64,000 nt of DNA. It comes from Chryseobacterium soli. GTDB taxonomy: Bacteria; Bacteroidota; Bacteroidia; Flavobacteriales; Weeksellaceae. A program made the translations under genes and the position numbers. The stretch lies in the NCBI RefSeq assembly GCF_000737705.1, contig NZ_JPRH01000008.1, positions 124,001 to 188,000 on the forward strand, given 5' to 3'. A model generated the notes under the pieces. That model did not search any database. It was given only the letters and a program-made list of their open reading frames with translations, and was not told where the DNA came from. Shown here one piece after another: positions 35,998 to 45,940 of the stretch. How positions within the stretch are numbered: position 1 is the first letter of the stretch; each line of letters opens with the position of its first letter.

Positions 35998-37149
35998 ATG
36001 AAAATTAATACAATATTATTTGTACTGGCATTGGGTATTTTTGGAATTACAACAACAGAATTCGGCGTAATAGGAATTTTACCTGAAATAGCTTCTGTGT
36101 TTGCCATTAGTATCGACAAGGCCGGCTGGCTGCTGAGCTCCTTCGCTATCATTGTAGCTGTTTTCGGTCCTTTTTCCGTCATGGCGTTATCCTCTTTCAA
36201 CAGGAAAAAAGTACTGGCTTTTTCTCTGCTTGTTTTTGCGATATGCAACATACTGTCTGCCCTGGCAACCACCTTCAGTTTTTTATTAATTGTAAGAATG
36301 ATCCCTGCATTTTTTCACCCTGTGTATTGGTCGATCGCGCTGACCGTTGCCGTTGAAAATACAGAACCTAATCAATCATCGAAAGCTGTAAGTACCCTAT
36401 TTTCCGGATTAACGCTTACAACGGTTTTTGGTATTCCTTTGGCAACCTTGTTAGTGGATGTACTTAACTGGCAATTTTCATTTTTAGTGCTGGCCATAAT
36501 CAATATTGTTTCATTTATAGGATTACTGATATACTTACCATCTATAAATACACCACACATTAAAGCAAAGCATTCACCGATATCCATATTGCGGAAACCC
36601 GTTTTATGGATACATATTATATTGGTGTTTTTTATGATTACTGCAATGTATTCAACATATGCTTATATGGCAGATTTTCTAAAATCAGTCACCAACATGA
36701 ACGGAAAGGAAATCAGCTGTATGCTTTTCCTGTTTGGAATAACGGGCGTTATAGGCAACCGTCTTGCAGGAAAATACATGAGCAGGCATCCTTACCAAAC
36801 CACCCTGGTATTTATTATTACTTTGATTGGGGTTCACCTATTGCTTTTTGCTTTTGGAAGCTATTTTGTACCCATGATAGTCATTGTTGGAATTTGGGGA
36901 CTGGTACACACCGGAGGTTTTCTGATCAGCAATGTGAATATTGCATCATCTGTAACCGGTGCCCAGGAATTTGTCAACAGTATTTTTACGTCCTGCGGAA
37001 ATGCTGCTGTGACCGCCGGATCAATTGCAGGTGGCTACTGGATCGTCCATTTTGGGATTCAGAAGGTAATTTGGCTAAGTATTTTGTTTTTGCTTCTTTC
37101 TTTATTTGTGGTTTTCATTAAAAAGGTTTTCTACTCACAGCAGCAGTAG
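35998..37149 (+). CDS. MFS exporter of the AraJ/DHA1 type
   Basis: This 383-residue protein has about 12 hydrophobic segments. Its N-terminus, T-T-T-E-F-G-V-I-G-I-L-P-E-I-A, is the signature of the DHA1 drug/sugar-efflux group that includes AraJ and CmlA relatives. Mid-length matches the family (about 380-400). It probably exports a small toxic compound using the proton gradient. The divergent HxlR regulator and shared palindromes suggest it is induced by that compound. Confidence 0.88.
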   Translation: MKINTILFVLALGIFGITTTEFGVIGILPEIASVFAISIDKAGWLLSSFAIIVAVFGPFSVMALSSFNRKKVLAFSLLVFAICNILSALATTFSFLLIVRMIPAFFHPVYWSIALTVAVENTEPNQSSKAVSTLFSGLTLTTVFGIPLATLLVDVLNWQFSFLVLAIINIVSFIGLLIYLPSINTPHIKAKHSPISILRKPVLWIHIILVFFMITAMYSTYAYMADFLKSVTNMNGKEISCMLFLFGITGVIGNRLAGKYMSRHPYQTTLVFIITLIGVHLLLFAFGSYFVPMIVIVGIWGLVHTGGFLISNVNIASSVTGAQEFVNSIFTSCGNAAVTAGSIAGGYWIVHFGIQKVIWLSILFLLLSLFVVFIKKVFYSQQQ

Positions 37150-37580
37150 AATGGTTATGAAACTAGCGGTAAAGAGAAGTACAGAATTGATAGCTATAAA
37201 TATGAGCACCTCGTTAATTCTGTTCGAACCTACTATCAGGAAATAATATGAATAAAAATATGGATTTGATAATTGGACTTTAAAAAATATTAAAATGTAA
37301 TTACCTGTAGTAGGCCAAATGAACAGACTTGAGGATAAAAAAAAAGGAGGCTTCTGCCTCCCTTTTAATGTATCGGATAACCAAGGACCAATTGTACTTC
37401 TTTATATAATTTGTGTTTTTTTAATAAGCTCTTAACAAGCTTTCAAGAAGTCGGTTAAAGGTCATCCAGCTACTCTATAAAGATTTCATCACTTACGTTT
37501 TTAGCTATATAAATTCGTGTTTTTCTTATTTTTCTTACTGCAAAGTAACAACATTGGAAAACAAGATTATCTATAAAACG
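37150..37580. other. Gap with no called gene
   Basis: Apart from the terminator at 37341-37366 I see nothing beyond a 32-codon open frame just after the MFS stop, which has no support. The rest is AT-rich. Confidence 0.45.
37341..37366 (+). terminator. Terminator with GGAGGC/GCCTCC stem
   Basis: GGAGGC (37346-37351) pairs with GCCTCC (37356-37361) around a TTCT loop, flanked by A and T runs with one bulged C. It lies about 190 nt after the MFS gene. Confidence 0.7.
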
Positions 37581-37619
37581 CATCGATATATGTCGATTGA
37601 AACATCGATATTTATCGAT
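37581..37619. repeat. Two copies of an ATCGAT-rich 17-mer
   Basis: CATCGATATATGTCGAT (37581-37597) and CATCGATATTTATCGAT (37603-37619) are direct repeats 22 nt apart, each itself nearly palindromic. They lie 36 nt downstream of the end of the leftward response regulator gene. Function unclear. Confidence 0.5.
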
Positions 37620-37654
37620 AAATAATTATACCCTTATAAACAGAGTGCAAAAGT

Positions 37655-38308
37655 CTATATCGTATGGTGAGTTTTGATGAGATCAATCAACTCAACCAGG
37701 TTTTCTATTTTTAATTTATCAAAGATATTTTTTTTGATCGTACTTACCGTATTTTGCTTTATATCAAGCTTATTGGCGATTTCCAGGTTTCCATAGCCCT
37801 CTGCATAAAGTTCCGCAATCTGCAGTTCTCTTTTGGTTAAGTAACTCAATGGATTGATCACATTGGGATCGTGAGCAAACTGCACCAATAAATTCTGAGA
37901 AACGGCAGAAATATACTCCCCTTTATTGACAATGCTTGCAATAGCCTTTCGAATCTCCTCTTCTTCACTCAACTTACTCAGGTATCCGTTGGCACCGCCT
38001 TTAATAAATTTAAGGGCATGCAGCTCTTCTTCCAGACCGGTGAATATTAAAATTTTGATATCGGGATTTACACTTCTGATTTGTGATAAAAAGTTCAGGC
38101 TATTTCCCTCAGGAAAATGGGCATCAATAATGGCTATTTCTATTCCTTTTGATTTTACGATCTCTACAATCTGCTGTAAAGATGAGGTTTGATAAATGAC
38201 CGCATTTGGAACAATCTCATCGATGATGATTCCAATTCCCTGCCTTACAATACTGTGATCGTCGGCTAAAAGAAATATTATTTCTTTATCTTCAATTGGT
38301 AATTCCAT
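37655..38308 (-). CDS. NarL/LuxR-type response regulator
   Basis: The 217-residue protein has a receiver domain with L-A-D-D-H-S at the N-terminus, the phosphoacceptor Asp in A-I-I-D-A-H-F and the Lys in Y-L-S-K-L, then a LuxR-type helix-turn-helix (about residues 150-210; L-T-K-R-E-L-Q-I-A-E-L-Y-A-E-G-Y). Its start overlaps the stop of the histidine kinase gene, so the two form a coupled pair. Target genes unknown. Confidence 0.9.
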   Translation of the reverse strand: MELPIEDKEIIFLLADDHSIVRQGIGIIIDEIVPNAVIYQTSSLQQIVEIVKSKGIEIAIIDAHFPEGNSLNFLSQIRSVNPDIKILIFTGLEEELHALKFIKGGANGYLSKLSEEEEIRKAIASIVNKGEYISAVSQNLLVQFAHDPNVINPLSYLTKRELQIAELYAEGYGNLEIANKLDIKQNTVSTIKKNIFDKLKIENLVELIDLIKTHHTI

Positions 38309-40023
38309 TATTTATTATTGATATTTAAGTTGATTCTGAATGTTACTTTTGTCCCCTGACCTAATTTACTTGATACCGATATCTCACCATTAAAAAGTTC
38401 TACAATTTCTTTACATAAATTCAAACCTAATCCAGCTCCTACATTATCGATTTCATCAGACACCATTCCCTGATAATACGGTTCAAAAATTTTGCCAACA
38501 TCAGAATCCGATATTCCCACACCTGTATCTGCTACGATTGTGGTTAGAGAAATTGTATTTTTATTGACAGATTCAGTAGTAAGGGTAACATCAATCTGGC
38601 CGTTTTCCGTAAACTTATTGGCATTTCCCAGAATATTCATCAACAGCTGGTTCACTTTTATATTGTCTGAAAAAACTACCATACCGGCTGGTATATGATT
38701 ATTTACCACAAATTTATTATCTCTGGTTTCTATATAAGGAGTGATGGCCGTAACAATACTATCAATCTCATCTTTAAGATTAAAGGTTGTGCTGATCAGT
38801 TTTTTTCCAGCTTCCTGATTCTTTGTGTATTCAAGGATCTGGTTAGACTGTATCAGCAAGGTACTGTTTGTGAACTTCATCGATTTAAGATAATCTTTTA
38901 CCTTTTCATCTTTTGTTGTTCTGTTGATTTTATCAATAAAAATATTAATAATTTTCAGAGGAGACCTTAATTCATGGCTCAGCATTCCAAGGATTCTGTT
39001 TTTGAAATTAAGGTTATTCTTAATCTCCTTGTTTGCTGCGTTCAGCTTCAGCTCATATATAAACGCGATTCTTGTAAAATACATAATCAGAATGGACACA
39101 ATGAACATTAAGCTCATTAATCCAAGCACCAGGTAGGTCCTGATTTTATTATTAATAGAATTTTGTTTGCTGTATTCTTTTTCTAATTCTGATTTAAAGT
39201 CTTTAATTGCATTTTCGTAGACATTAATCAATCCGTTGCTGTACACGAGTAATTTATTGAAATTACTATAATACTGCATGTTTTCACGCTGCTTTTTAAC
39301 AGTAGATGTCCGGATCTTTTTTACAGCATCCGTATAGTGCTTATCCATAGATTCTATAGCATTATTCATCTCCGTTTTCAACTTTGAGAGATCCGCTGCC
39401 TTTTTATTGGATAAGGTAATTACGGTGCTTTCTTTCTGTACATCCACTTTATTAGATATAGCGTCCTTCAAACGCCCCATCAGACCTTTCTTCTTGATCG
39501 TATCAGAATACGTCTGAGTTTGAATCTCTAAATCCTCAAAATCATTCTTGTATTTTTCCAGTTCATATTCTTTATCCTGGATTTTGGCTGGGGGATTTTG
39601 AGAAAATTGATACGCCGAATCAAGTAATGTTTTCAGTCTTTCAGCCTTCAGGGTATCTTTTTTCTGTAATACTAATTTACTTTTCAGCTTTGGAGTTACA
39701 TTTTCAAATTCCCCTATTTTGTCAAAATTCCCTTTCAGTTTTCTAAGAGACTGGAAGTATAATTTGAGATCTTTATCATCCTGGCTGATCATATATTTCT
39801 GAAGGTAGTTCTGGGCATCAATGAAATTTTTTCTAGAATCATCCGTTAATCCGCCCAATGCCCTGCTTTCTTCCAGCTGATTCTTAATAAAGTTCAATTT
39901 TTTTCCATTAATAAACTCGTTATAAAAAAATATGGCTATAATTACCTGTATCAATAAAATACACACGATCAAGGAATAGTGAACGATTTTCCTCAATTTA
40001 AAATTTAATAATTTATATTTCAT
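38308..40023 (-). CDS. Sensor histidine kinase with a large periplasmic helical domain
   Basis: This 571-residue kinase has a transmembrane helix at about residues 12-34, a long charged, mostly helical periplasmic region (about 35-290), a second helix at about 293-315, then HisKA with S-H-E-L-R-S-P (His near 346) and HATPase with N-I-L-G-N-A-N-K-F, D-T-G-V-G-I and G-A-G-L-G-L. The sensor region is unlike common PAS, CHASE or tetratricopeptide types and may be a helical bundle. It is cotranscribed with the LuxR-type regulator after it. Confidence 0.9.
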   Translation of the reverse strand: MKYKLLNFKLRKIVHYSLIVCILLIQVIIAIFFYNEFINGKKLNFIKNQLEESRALGGLTDDSRKNFIDAQNYLQKYMISQDDKDLKLYFQSLRKLKGNFDKIGEFENVTPKLKSKLVLQKKDTLKAERLKTLLDSAYQFSQNPPAKIQDKEYELEKYKNDFEDLEIQTQTYSDTIKKKGLMGRLKDAISNKVDVQKESTVITLSNKKAADLSKLKTEMNNAIESMDKHYTDAVKKIRTSTVKKQRENMQYYSNFNKLLVYSNGLINVYENAIKDFKSELEKEYSKQNSINNKIRTYLVLGLMSLMFIVSILIMYFTRIAFIYELKLNAANKEIKNNLNFKNRILGMLSHELRSPLKIINIFIDKINRTTKDEKVKDYLKSMKFTNSTLLIQSNQILEYTKNQEAGKKLISTTFNLKDEIDSIVTAITPYIETRDNKFVVNNHIPAGMVVFSDNIKVNQLLMNILGNANKFTENGQIDVTLTTESVNKNTISLTTIVADTGVGISDSDVGKIFEPYYQGMVSDEIDNVGAGLGLNLCKEIVELFNGEISVSSKLGQGTKVTFRINLNINNK

Positions 40024-40643
40024 ATCTATTTATCAGCTAAATTAATTTTCTGATTACTGAAGTCTTTTGGTTACTAGTCTAAATGATATTCTTTATCGCC
40101 AAAAACTTAATAATCGGTGATAATCATTCATTTGCAAAGTTAAAGTAATTTTTGTCTATTTCAGAATAGTAAAATATTTGATAAAATTTAAGGAAATTGA
40201 TTAAATAATTCACCTATAAATCCTTTTTTTTACACGGTATTGATTAAAACACAGTTTCTGGAAATAATTTTCAAAAAACGGGCTTCATAAATGGCTGAAA
40301 AACTAATGATAAAAGCATATTAATTACTAAATCGGCGTTATTAATATTGATTCTAGTTTTCTAATTTTATGTTTTTCAACGAGAAAAATGATATGAAAAT
40401 TATTTAAAATAGCCTTTTGCTTTGTGATAAAACTTAAAAATTTCATATCGCCATCATTAGTATTTTCTATTTTTCATACAGTGATCCCGATCTAATATTT
40501 TCATAACTTGTATCTTTTAAACAAAGGAAAGAAATACAGATTGCTTATAAGGCTTACAGGTAACAATGACTATAATAAAAAACATAGAATCAACATTATC
40601 ATAGTATTAGCACAAGCAAGAGTATAAATAGCTGCCGCATCTT
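40024..40643. other. 620-nt AT-rich intergenic region
   Basis: This lies between the divergent kinase gene and the VWA gene. I see no gene. A candidate promoter for the kinase lies at 40135-40165; no good consensus promoter is visible for the VWA gene. Confidence 0.5.
40135..40165 (-). promoter_or_regulatory. Candidate promoter of the kinase gene
   Basis: On the minus strand TCTG (40162-40165), 19 nt, then TAACTTTG (40135-40142): a full -7 match with one mismatch in the -33 element. It would leave a leader of about 100 nt. Confidence 0.4.
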
Positions 40644-41786
40644 ATGACGAATAAAGATTTAAATTTTCAAAAAGGTTTTACATTCAGTAAACATGTTCCG
40701 GAAGAAACATCACCTTTTGACCGGGTCTTCGATGTTTTCAAAGACCTGCTTACCCATACTTCCGGGGATATTGAAGAAGCTTTTGAGTGGCTCGATATGC
40801 TGGATAAAGAATATGATATCTTCAATGATGAATATTCCCTCGAGGATTTTGAAGAAGATCTGAAAAAACGGGGATATATCAAACAAGAGGATGACCCTAA
40901 AGATGGTAATTCCGGTACGGGTAAAGGCAAAAATGTATTGACAGCCAAACTGGAAGCTGCTTTGCGTGAATACGCCCTTGATCAGATATTCGGAAAACTG
41001 AAAAAAAGCGGAATTGGAAATCACCGAACCACGAAAACAGGAGTGGGGGATGAGCGCGATGGTGAAAACCGTTCCTTCCAATATGGAGACGACCTCTCCA
41101 CCGTGAATATGACTGAAAGCTTAAAAAATGCACAGATCAATAACGGAATTTCAGATTTACGGCTGACAGAAGATGATCTTATTGTAGAAGAAACCAAACA
41201 TAAAGCACAGATGAGTACCGTGCTGATGATTGATATCAGCCATTCTATGGTTTTATATGGTGAAGATCGTATTACACCGGCTAAAAAAGTGGCGATGGCT
41301 CTCGTGGAACTCATCAACCGGAAATACCCCAAAGATTCCATTGATATTATTGTGTTTGGAAATGAAGCCTGGCCCATTAAAATCAAAGATCTTCCCTATC
41401 TGAAAGTAGGTCCTTACCATACCAATACAGTTGCCGGCCTAGAACTGGCGATGGATATTCTCCGCCGAAAAAGAAATACCAACAAGCAGATTTTTATGAT
41501 TACCGACGGAAAGCCAAGCTGTATCCAGCTGCCAACCGGAGAATTTTATATGAACAGCAACGGATTGGATGAAATGATCATTTCCCAGTGCCTTAATAAA
41601 GCCGCACAAGCCAGAAAACTGAAAATCCCCATCACCACCTTTATGATTGCCCAGGATCCTTATCTGCGGAAATTTGTAGAAGCCTTTACCGCGCAAAATA
41701 AAGGAAAAGCTTTTTTAACTGGGCTTTCAGGTTTGGGTCAAATGATTTTTGAAGATTACGAAAAAAACAGAATAAAGAGAATTTAA
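40644..41786 (+). CDS. VWA-domain protein paired with a MoxR-type ATPase
   Basis: The 380-residue protein has an acidic helical N-terminal half and a von Willebrand A domain in the C-terminal half, with the metal-ion site D-I-S-H-S-M near residue 196 (DxSxS) and later the T and D positions expected of this fold (I-T-D-G-K-P). No signal peptide or membrane helix, so it is cytoplasmic. It is followed after 96 nt by a MoxR-type AAA+ gene. Such pairs act as chaperones that insert metals or remodel protein complexes; the client here is unknown. Confidence 0.85.
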   Translation: MTNKDLNFQKGFTFSKHVPEETSPFDRVFDVFKDLLTHTSGDIEEAFEWLDMLDKEYDIFNDEYSLEDFEEDLKKRGYIKQEDDPKDGNSGTGKGKNVLTAKLEAALREYALDQIFGKLKKSGIGNHRTTKTGVGDERDGENRSFQYGDDLSTVNMTESLKNAQINNGISDLRLTEDDLIVEETKHKAQMSTVLMIDISHSMVLYGEDRITPAKKVAMALVELINRKYPKDSIDIIVFGNEAWPIKIKDLPYLKVGPYHTNTVAGLELAMDILRRKRNTNKQIFMITDGKPSCIQLPTGEFYMNSNGLDEMIISQCLNKAAQARKLKIPITTFMIAQDPYLRKFVEAFTAQNKGKAFLTGLSGLGQMIFEDYEKNRIKRI

Positions 41787-41882
41787 TTAGACGGTTAGAT
41801 TTGAGATATCAGATGTCAAACTTACAGTCAGGTTGTTACAATTACAATTCTCATTACATAATTATTATTACTTAAAAGAAAA

Positions 41883-43337
41883 ATGAAAAACGATAGTACA
41901 TTCAAAGAATTAAAGAATTCAGGGTATATTGATAAAACGATTAGTGAAGAAATTCAAGCAAACTTAATTGCGAAAATTAAAGCTAAAGAACCCGTATTTG
42001 AAGGACTTTGGGGTTATGAAGATTCTGTGGTGCCACAATTGAAAAAAGCGATTTTGGCGGGCCATCACATTAATTTATTAGGATTGCGTGGACAGGCAAA
42101 AACCAGGATTGCCAGAAGTATGGTCAACCTTCTTGATGAATATATGCCGATTGTGAAGGGATCTGAAATTAATGACAGTCCATTCAGTCCGATCTCAAAA
42201 TACGCCAGAGATCTTATTGCGGAGTACGGTGATGAAACCCCAATTTCATGGGTACACCGCTCTCAGCGTTTCTTTGAAAAACTGGCAACACCGGATGTAA
42301 ATGTTGCCGACTTAATTGGAGATATAGATCCCATTAAAGCAGCCACTTTAAAGCTTCCTTATTCTGATGAACGTGTTTTGCATTACGGAATGATTCCGCG
42401 TGCCAACCGTTCCATATTCGTATTGAATGAACTTCCGGATTTACAGGCAAGAATTCAGGTTTCTTTATTTAATATTTTACAGGAAGGTGATATTCAGATT
42501 CGTGGATTTCAGTTAAGAATGCCTCTTGATATCCAGTTTGTCTTTACGGCCAATCCGGAAGATTATACCAACAGAGGAAGTATCGTAACTCCTCTGAAAG
42601 ACAGAATCGGATCACAGATTTTCACCCATTATCCTAAAACGATTGCCCTGGCCCGTCAGATTACCGAACAGGAAGCCCTGATTTCGGCGGAAGATAAATC
42701 ACAGATCCAAATTCCTGATCTGGCAAAAGACCTGTTAGAGGAAGTGGCTTTTGCAGCGCGTGACAGCGAATATGTGGATGCAAAAAGTGGGGTGAGTGCC
42801 CGACTGACTATCAGCGCTATGGAAAATTTAGTGGCTGCAGCCAAATTACGTCTGATTGAATCAGATACTGAAAAAACTACCGTCCGTTTGCTTGATTTCA
42901 TGTCGATTATTCCATCTATCACAGGAAAAATTGAATTGGTGTATGAAGGCGAACAGGAAGGAGCGGATTATGTAGCGAAAATATTAATCGATAAAGCGGT
43001 AATGGTACAGTTTGAAACACTGTTTCCACGCATTTCCAAACTGGAAAAAGAGGGTATAAAAACACCGTATACCGACCTGATCAAATGGTTTAATAAAAAC
43101 CACCTTGAACTCAATTATACGGATACCGATGAAGAATTTTACGCGAAACTTAACAGTATAACTCCATTGGTAACCGCTGTAGAAGAAAATGCTTCAGGAT
43201 TAAGCAAGGAAGATCAGAATTTCTGTAAAGAACTGGTGCTTTGGGCTTTAACGATCAGTAAAAAATTAGATAAATCTGAAAATCAAATGGCGTTTACGTT
43301 TGATTCTGCGGATATGAGTCAGTTTTTGAGGAATTGA
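41883..43337 (+). CDS. MoxR/ChlI-type AAA+ ATPase
   Basis: The 484-residue protein carries an AAA+ core with a Walker A variant G-L-R-G-Q-A-K-T near residue 67, a region with F-V-L-N-E-L-P-D in the Walker B position, and a sensor-like F-V-F-T-A-N-P-E-D. This is the pattern of the magnesium-chelatase subunit I/MoxR clade, here longer than the usual 330 residues with an extra C-terminal helical region. It presumably works with the VWA protein encoded just upstream. The stop codon overlaps the start of a tandem heptanucleotide repeat. Confidence 0.88.
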   Translation: MKNDSTFKELKNSGYIDKTISEEIQANLIAKIKAKEPVFEGLWGYEDSVVPQLKKAILAGHHINLLGLRGQAKTRIARSMVNLLDEYMPIVKGSEINDSPFSPISKYARDLIAEYGDETPISWVHRSQRFFEKLATPDVNVADLIGDIDPIKAATLKLPYSDERVLHYGMIPRANRSIFVLNELPDLQARIQVSLFNILQEGDIQIRGFQLRMPLDIQFVFTANPEDYTNRGSIVTPLKDRIGSQIFTHYPKTIALARQITEQEALISAEDKSQIQIPDLAKDLLEEVAFAARDSEYVDAKSGVSARLTISAMENLVAAAKLRLIESDTEKTTVRLLDFMSIIPSITGKIELVYEGEQEGADYVAKILIDKAVMVQFETLFPRISKLEKEGIKTPYTDLIKWFNKNHLELNYTDTDEEFYAKLNSITPLVTAVEENASGLSKEDQNFCKELVLWALTISKKLDKSENQMAFTFDSADMSQFLRN

Positions 43338-43410
43338 AGCTAGAAGCTAGAAGCTAGAAGCTAGAAGCTAGAAGCTAGAAGCTAGAAGCTAGAAGCTAGA
43401 AGCTAGAAGC
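43336..43410. repeat. Perfect heptanucleotide tandem repeat
   Basis: Ten exact copies of GAAGCTA plus a partial GAAGC fill 43336-43410. The array begins within the TGA stop codon of the MoxR-type gene. It is a simple-sequence repeat likely to change length by slippage, and it lies in the 3' untranslated region before a terminator. Confidence 0.95.
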
Positions 43411-43437
43411 AAAATTACAACTAGAATTAAGAAATAT

Positions 43438-43464
43438 AAATCCCCCGAATAATTGGGGGATTTT
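43438..43464. terminator. Terminator after the MoxR-type gene
   Basis: AAATCCCCC (43438-43446) and GGGGGATTT (43455-43463) form a perfect 9-bp stem with an 8-nt loop and a T run; it can also serve the convergent hydrolase gene. Confidence 0.85.
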
Positions 43465-43512
43465 ATTTGTATAGAATGTACTATTTTGTGTGAGAAGATA
43501 TTCGGAGCGTAT

Positions 43513-44571
43513 CTATTTTAATATCGTGTCATACATTTGGTTCAGCAGATCTTGTCTCATTTTTGAATTCCTCTGGTTGAGAAGAATGATGATGCCCCAC
43601 TTTTTAGCTCTGTTGTAACATATAATAGAAGACTGCCCCATAGAATCACCTGATTTTAAATAGATCGTATTTTTTTCATCCGTCATGATATTAGTCCCCA
43701 ATCCCATTTCTCTTTTTTCATCTTTATAGTATATTTTTTCTGTGATTATGGCCGCTTTTCCGATGGTCGTTTCATTGTTTAAAACCTCTTTTAAAAACGT
43801 AACCATATCAGAAGCATTGGACTTTACCAATCCGGCAGACGCTGTAATATTCCATTTGAAGAATTCCTGGATACCTCCATTCGGATTGTGGCCCACCGTT
43901 CTGTTTTTTACAATAAAATCTTTGGTTAATGTATTCGTGATCTGTAAAGGCTCTATGAGTTTAGTTCTAATAATTTCATCATAGCTCTTTCCATATATTT
44001 TTTCCAGTATTTGCCCAAGCAAAGTATATCCAATCGTGGAATAGCGGTATTTTCCATAATCCTTCAGCTCAGTACAGCTATTGATGATGGAAGCCAATGT
44101 TTTTTCAGTAACACTGTTGATTGGCTGCTGTGGATCTATTTCGATTAACTTTCCAAAATCTATATCGGGTAGCCCTGATTGGTGAGAGGCCAGATCTGAA
44201 ATTTTAATTTTGTTTTTAAGATTTGGGTGTAAAACATAGGCTTTAGGAAGAAAACCATCTATATAATCATCTGTTTTTATTTTATGCTCCATAACTGCCT
44301 GGGCAATTAAATTTGAGGTTAAAATTTTAGTGATCGAAGCAATTTCAAATACGGAATTTTTATTGATCTTAATTTGACTTTCTGCATTCAAATTACCATA
44401 CGCCGTATAGTATTCTTCATTATTGTTGATAAAACCGACGCTGATGCCTACGTCAGGATTTTTACGATAATTATCCTGTATGATTGAATCGATCTTTTGG
44501 GAAATGTTCTGTCCAAAAGAAAAGCTGCTTATTAATAACAGTACGGCTAAAAGTTGTAATGAAGTTTTCAT
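43513..44571 (-). CDS. Secreted serine hydrolase of the beta-lactamase (class C) fold
   Basis: This 352-residue protein starts with a signal peptide (MKTSLQLLAVLLLISSFSFG). The penicillin-binding/class C-type SxxK motif is A-S-I-T-K near residue 81; the second motif is Y-S-T-I-G-Y, with Thr where Asn is usual in YxN; L-K-S-G-D takes the KTG place. The changed second motif points to an esterase or peptidase of the same fold rather than a true beta-lactamase. It stands alone. Confidence 0.85.
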   Translation of the reverse strand: MKTSLQLLAVLLLISSFSFGQNISQKIDSIIQDNYRKNPDVGISVGFINNNEEYYTAYGNLNAESQIKINKNSVFEIASITKILTSNLIAQAVMEHKIKTDDYIDGFLPKAYVLHPNLKNKIKISDLASHQSGLPDIDFGKLIEIDPQQPINSVTEKTLASIINSCTELKDYGKYRYSTIGYTLLGQILEKIYGKSYDEIIRTKLIEPLQITNTLTKDFIVKNRTVGHNPNGGIQEFFKWNITASAGLVKSNASDMVTFLKEVLNNETTIGKAAIITEKIYYKDEKREMGLGTNIMTDEKNTIYLKSGDSMGQSSIICYNRAKKWGIIILLNQRNSKMRQDLLNQMYDTILK

Positions 44572-44724
44572 GATATCGAATTGTATGGTTAAACATTATT
44601 TCGATACAAAGATGTGGGAGAAATTACAATCAGGCGACCGAGTAAAAGTAATCGGTCTCATTTGTTGAGAAAAATAAGTACGAATCTTTAAAAAAGGACG
44701 TACGAATAATTACAAATTGCTGTT

Positions 44725-45855
44725 TTACAAATTTTTACGATAAAAAGTAGGTGTATTTCCTGTGTGCTTTTTAAAAGCAGTATTGAAAGAAGATTTTGAA
44801 TTGAAACCCACTTCATACAGGATTTCAAGAATAGTGACCTTAGTTTTTGTTCCATCTTTTAAAATATCCATCGCTTCTTCTACACGATACGTATTCACAA
44901 AATCGTAAAAATGCTGCCCTACTCTATGATTAATCAAAACCGACAGCTCCCGGGTAGGAATCCCGATAGCATCAGAAATATCCTGGATGGTTAGAGAAGG
45001 ATTAAGAAACGGCTTTTCTTCCATCATATACTTCTTCAATTTTGTTAAATCTTCACTAAACTCATGATCGCTTACCGTTTGTGGCTCATTCTTTTTTTCT
45101 TCTAAAACAATATCGGATACCAATTGTAACCTTGAATCTATATTTCTAAATAAACCGGGATTGTTTAGGGCTTTGTATAAATACCAGCAAATAATAAACA
45201 GCTCAAAAACCAGGATCCCAATTTTTATCCATTCAGAAATGTAGGGATACTCAGAAAATTTAAAAATGTTTTTTAAAATGACAATCAAATAGAGAATTGT
45301 AAGCACACTCGTAAATTGAAACAACCAATGATAAGAATTGATACTGATGCCTGCATAATTTTCCAGATACAGCTTTTTCGCCTTTCTTAACAGGATGAAA
45401 ACAGCAATAAAATAGGTCACGATCTGAATATGAAAAAGAATATGATTGAATTGCAGTTCTATCCTGCTTTGACGGTGTTCAATAAAATTAATTTTAGATG
45501 CAAGATCTACCATATAAAAATGAGGCAGTAAAACCAGATTGACCGCTAAAAATGGAAGCAGATGAAGCAGATGCTTGGGTTTAAGTTTAAAATCGGAATA
45601 ACAAACCGACAATACATAAAGATAAAAAGCAGGAATCTGCAGGAAAGCCAGGCTATTTCTCAACATACCCGGATTGGAAGGAACATCAGCCACCAGGCTT
45701 ATTAAAGGATCACTGATGTCTATTGCCGTGATGATAAGAAAAAAAGCAAAAAGACGATTGCTGGTCTTATGCTCTGTCTTTACTGTCACCAGAAAAAATG
45801 CAAGAAAAAAGGAAATGAACAGTGAGATTACAGTGACAATACTTAATACATTCAT
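44725..45855 (-). CDS. Membrane-anchored AraC-family regulator
   Basis: The 376-residue protein has about seven hydrophobic segments in its first 240 residues and a C-terminal AraC helix-turn-helix pair (about 285-376; L-T-I-Q-D-I-S-D-A-I-G-I and I-L-E-I-L-Y-E-V-G-F-N-S-K-S-S-F). This 7TM-AraC layout is typical of Bacteroidota one-component regulators. Its gene lies next to a divergent-in-function secreted hydrolase on the same strand, 154 nt upstream of it. Ligand and targets are unknown. Confidence 0.88.
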   Translation of the reverse strand: MNVLSIVTVISLFISFFLAFFLVTVKTEHKTSNRLFAFFLIITAIDISDPLISLVADVPSNPGMLRNSLAFLQIPAFYLYVLSVCYSDFKLKPKHLLHLLPFLAVNLVLLPHFYMVDLASKINFIEHRQSRIELQFNHILFHIQIVTYFIAVFILLRKAKKLYLENYAGISINSYHWLFQFTSVLTILYLIVILKNIFKFSEYPYISEWIKIGILVFELFIICWYLYKALNNPGLFRNIDSRLQLVSDIVLEEKKNEPQTVSDHEFSEDLTKLKKYMMEEKPFLNPSLTIQDISDAIGIPTRELSVLINHRVGQHFYDFVNTYRVEEAMDILKDGTKTKVTILEILYEVGFNSKSSFNTAFKKHTGNTPTFYRKNL

Positions 45856-45940
45856 CTTATTTATTCTTAATTCTTTTTGTTCATCATTGATTCCACGTTC
45901 CGGATAGTCACAGGATCTTGATATTCCAAACTGAATCTTA

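Noticed and set aside
37151..37249. 32-codon frame just after the MFS exporter stop
   Set aside because: Too short, no recognisable signal or motif, and the sequence is ordinary AT-rich spacer.
41021..41386. Minus-strand frames opposite the VWA gene
   Set aside because: They lie inside a well-supported gene and their products look like antisense translation.
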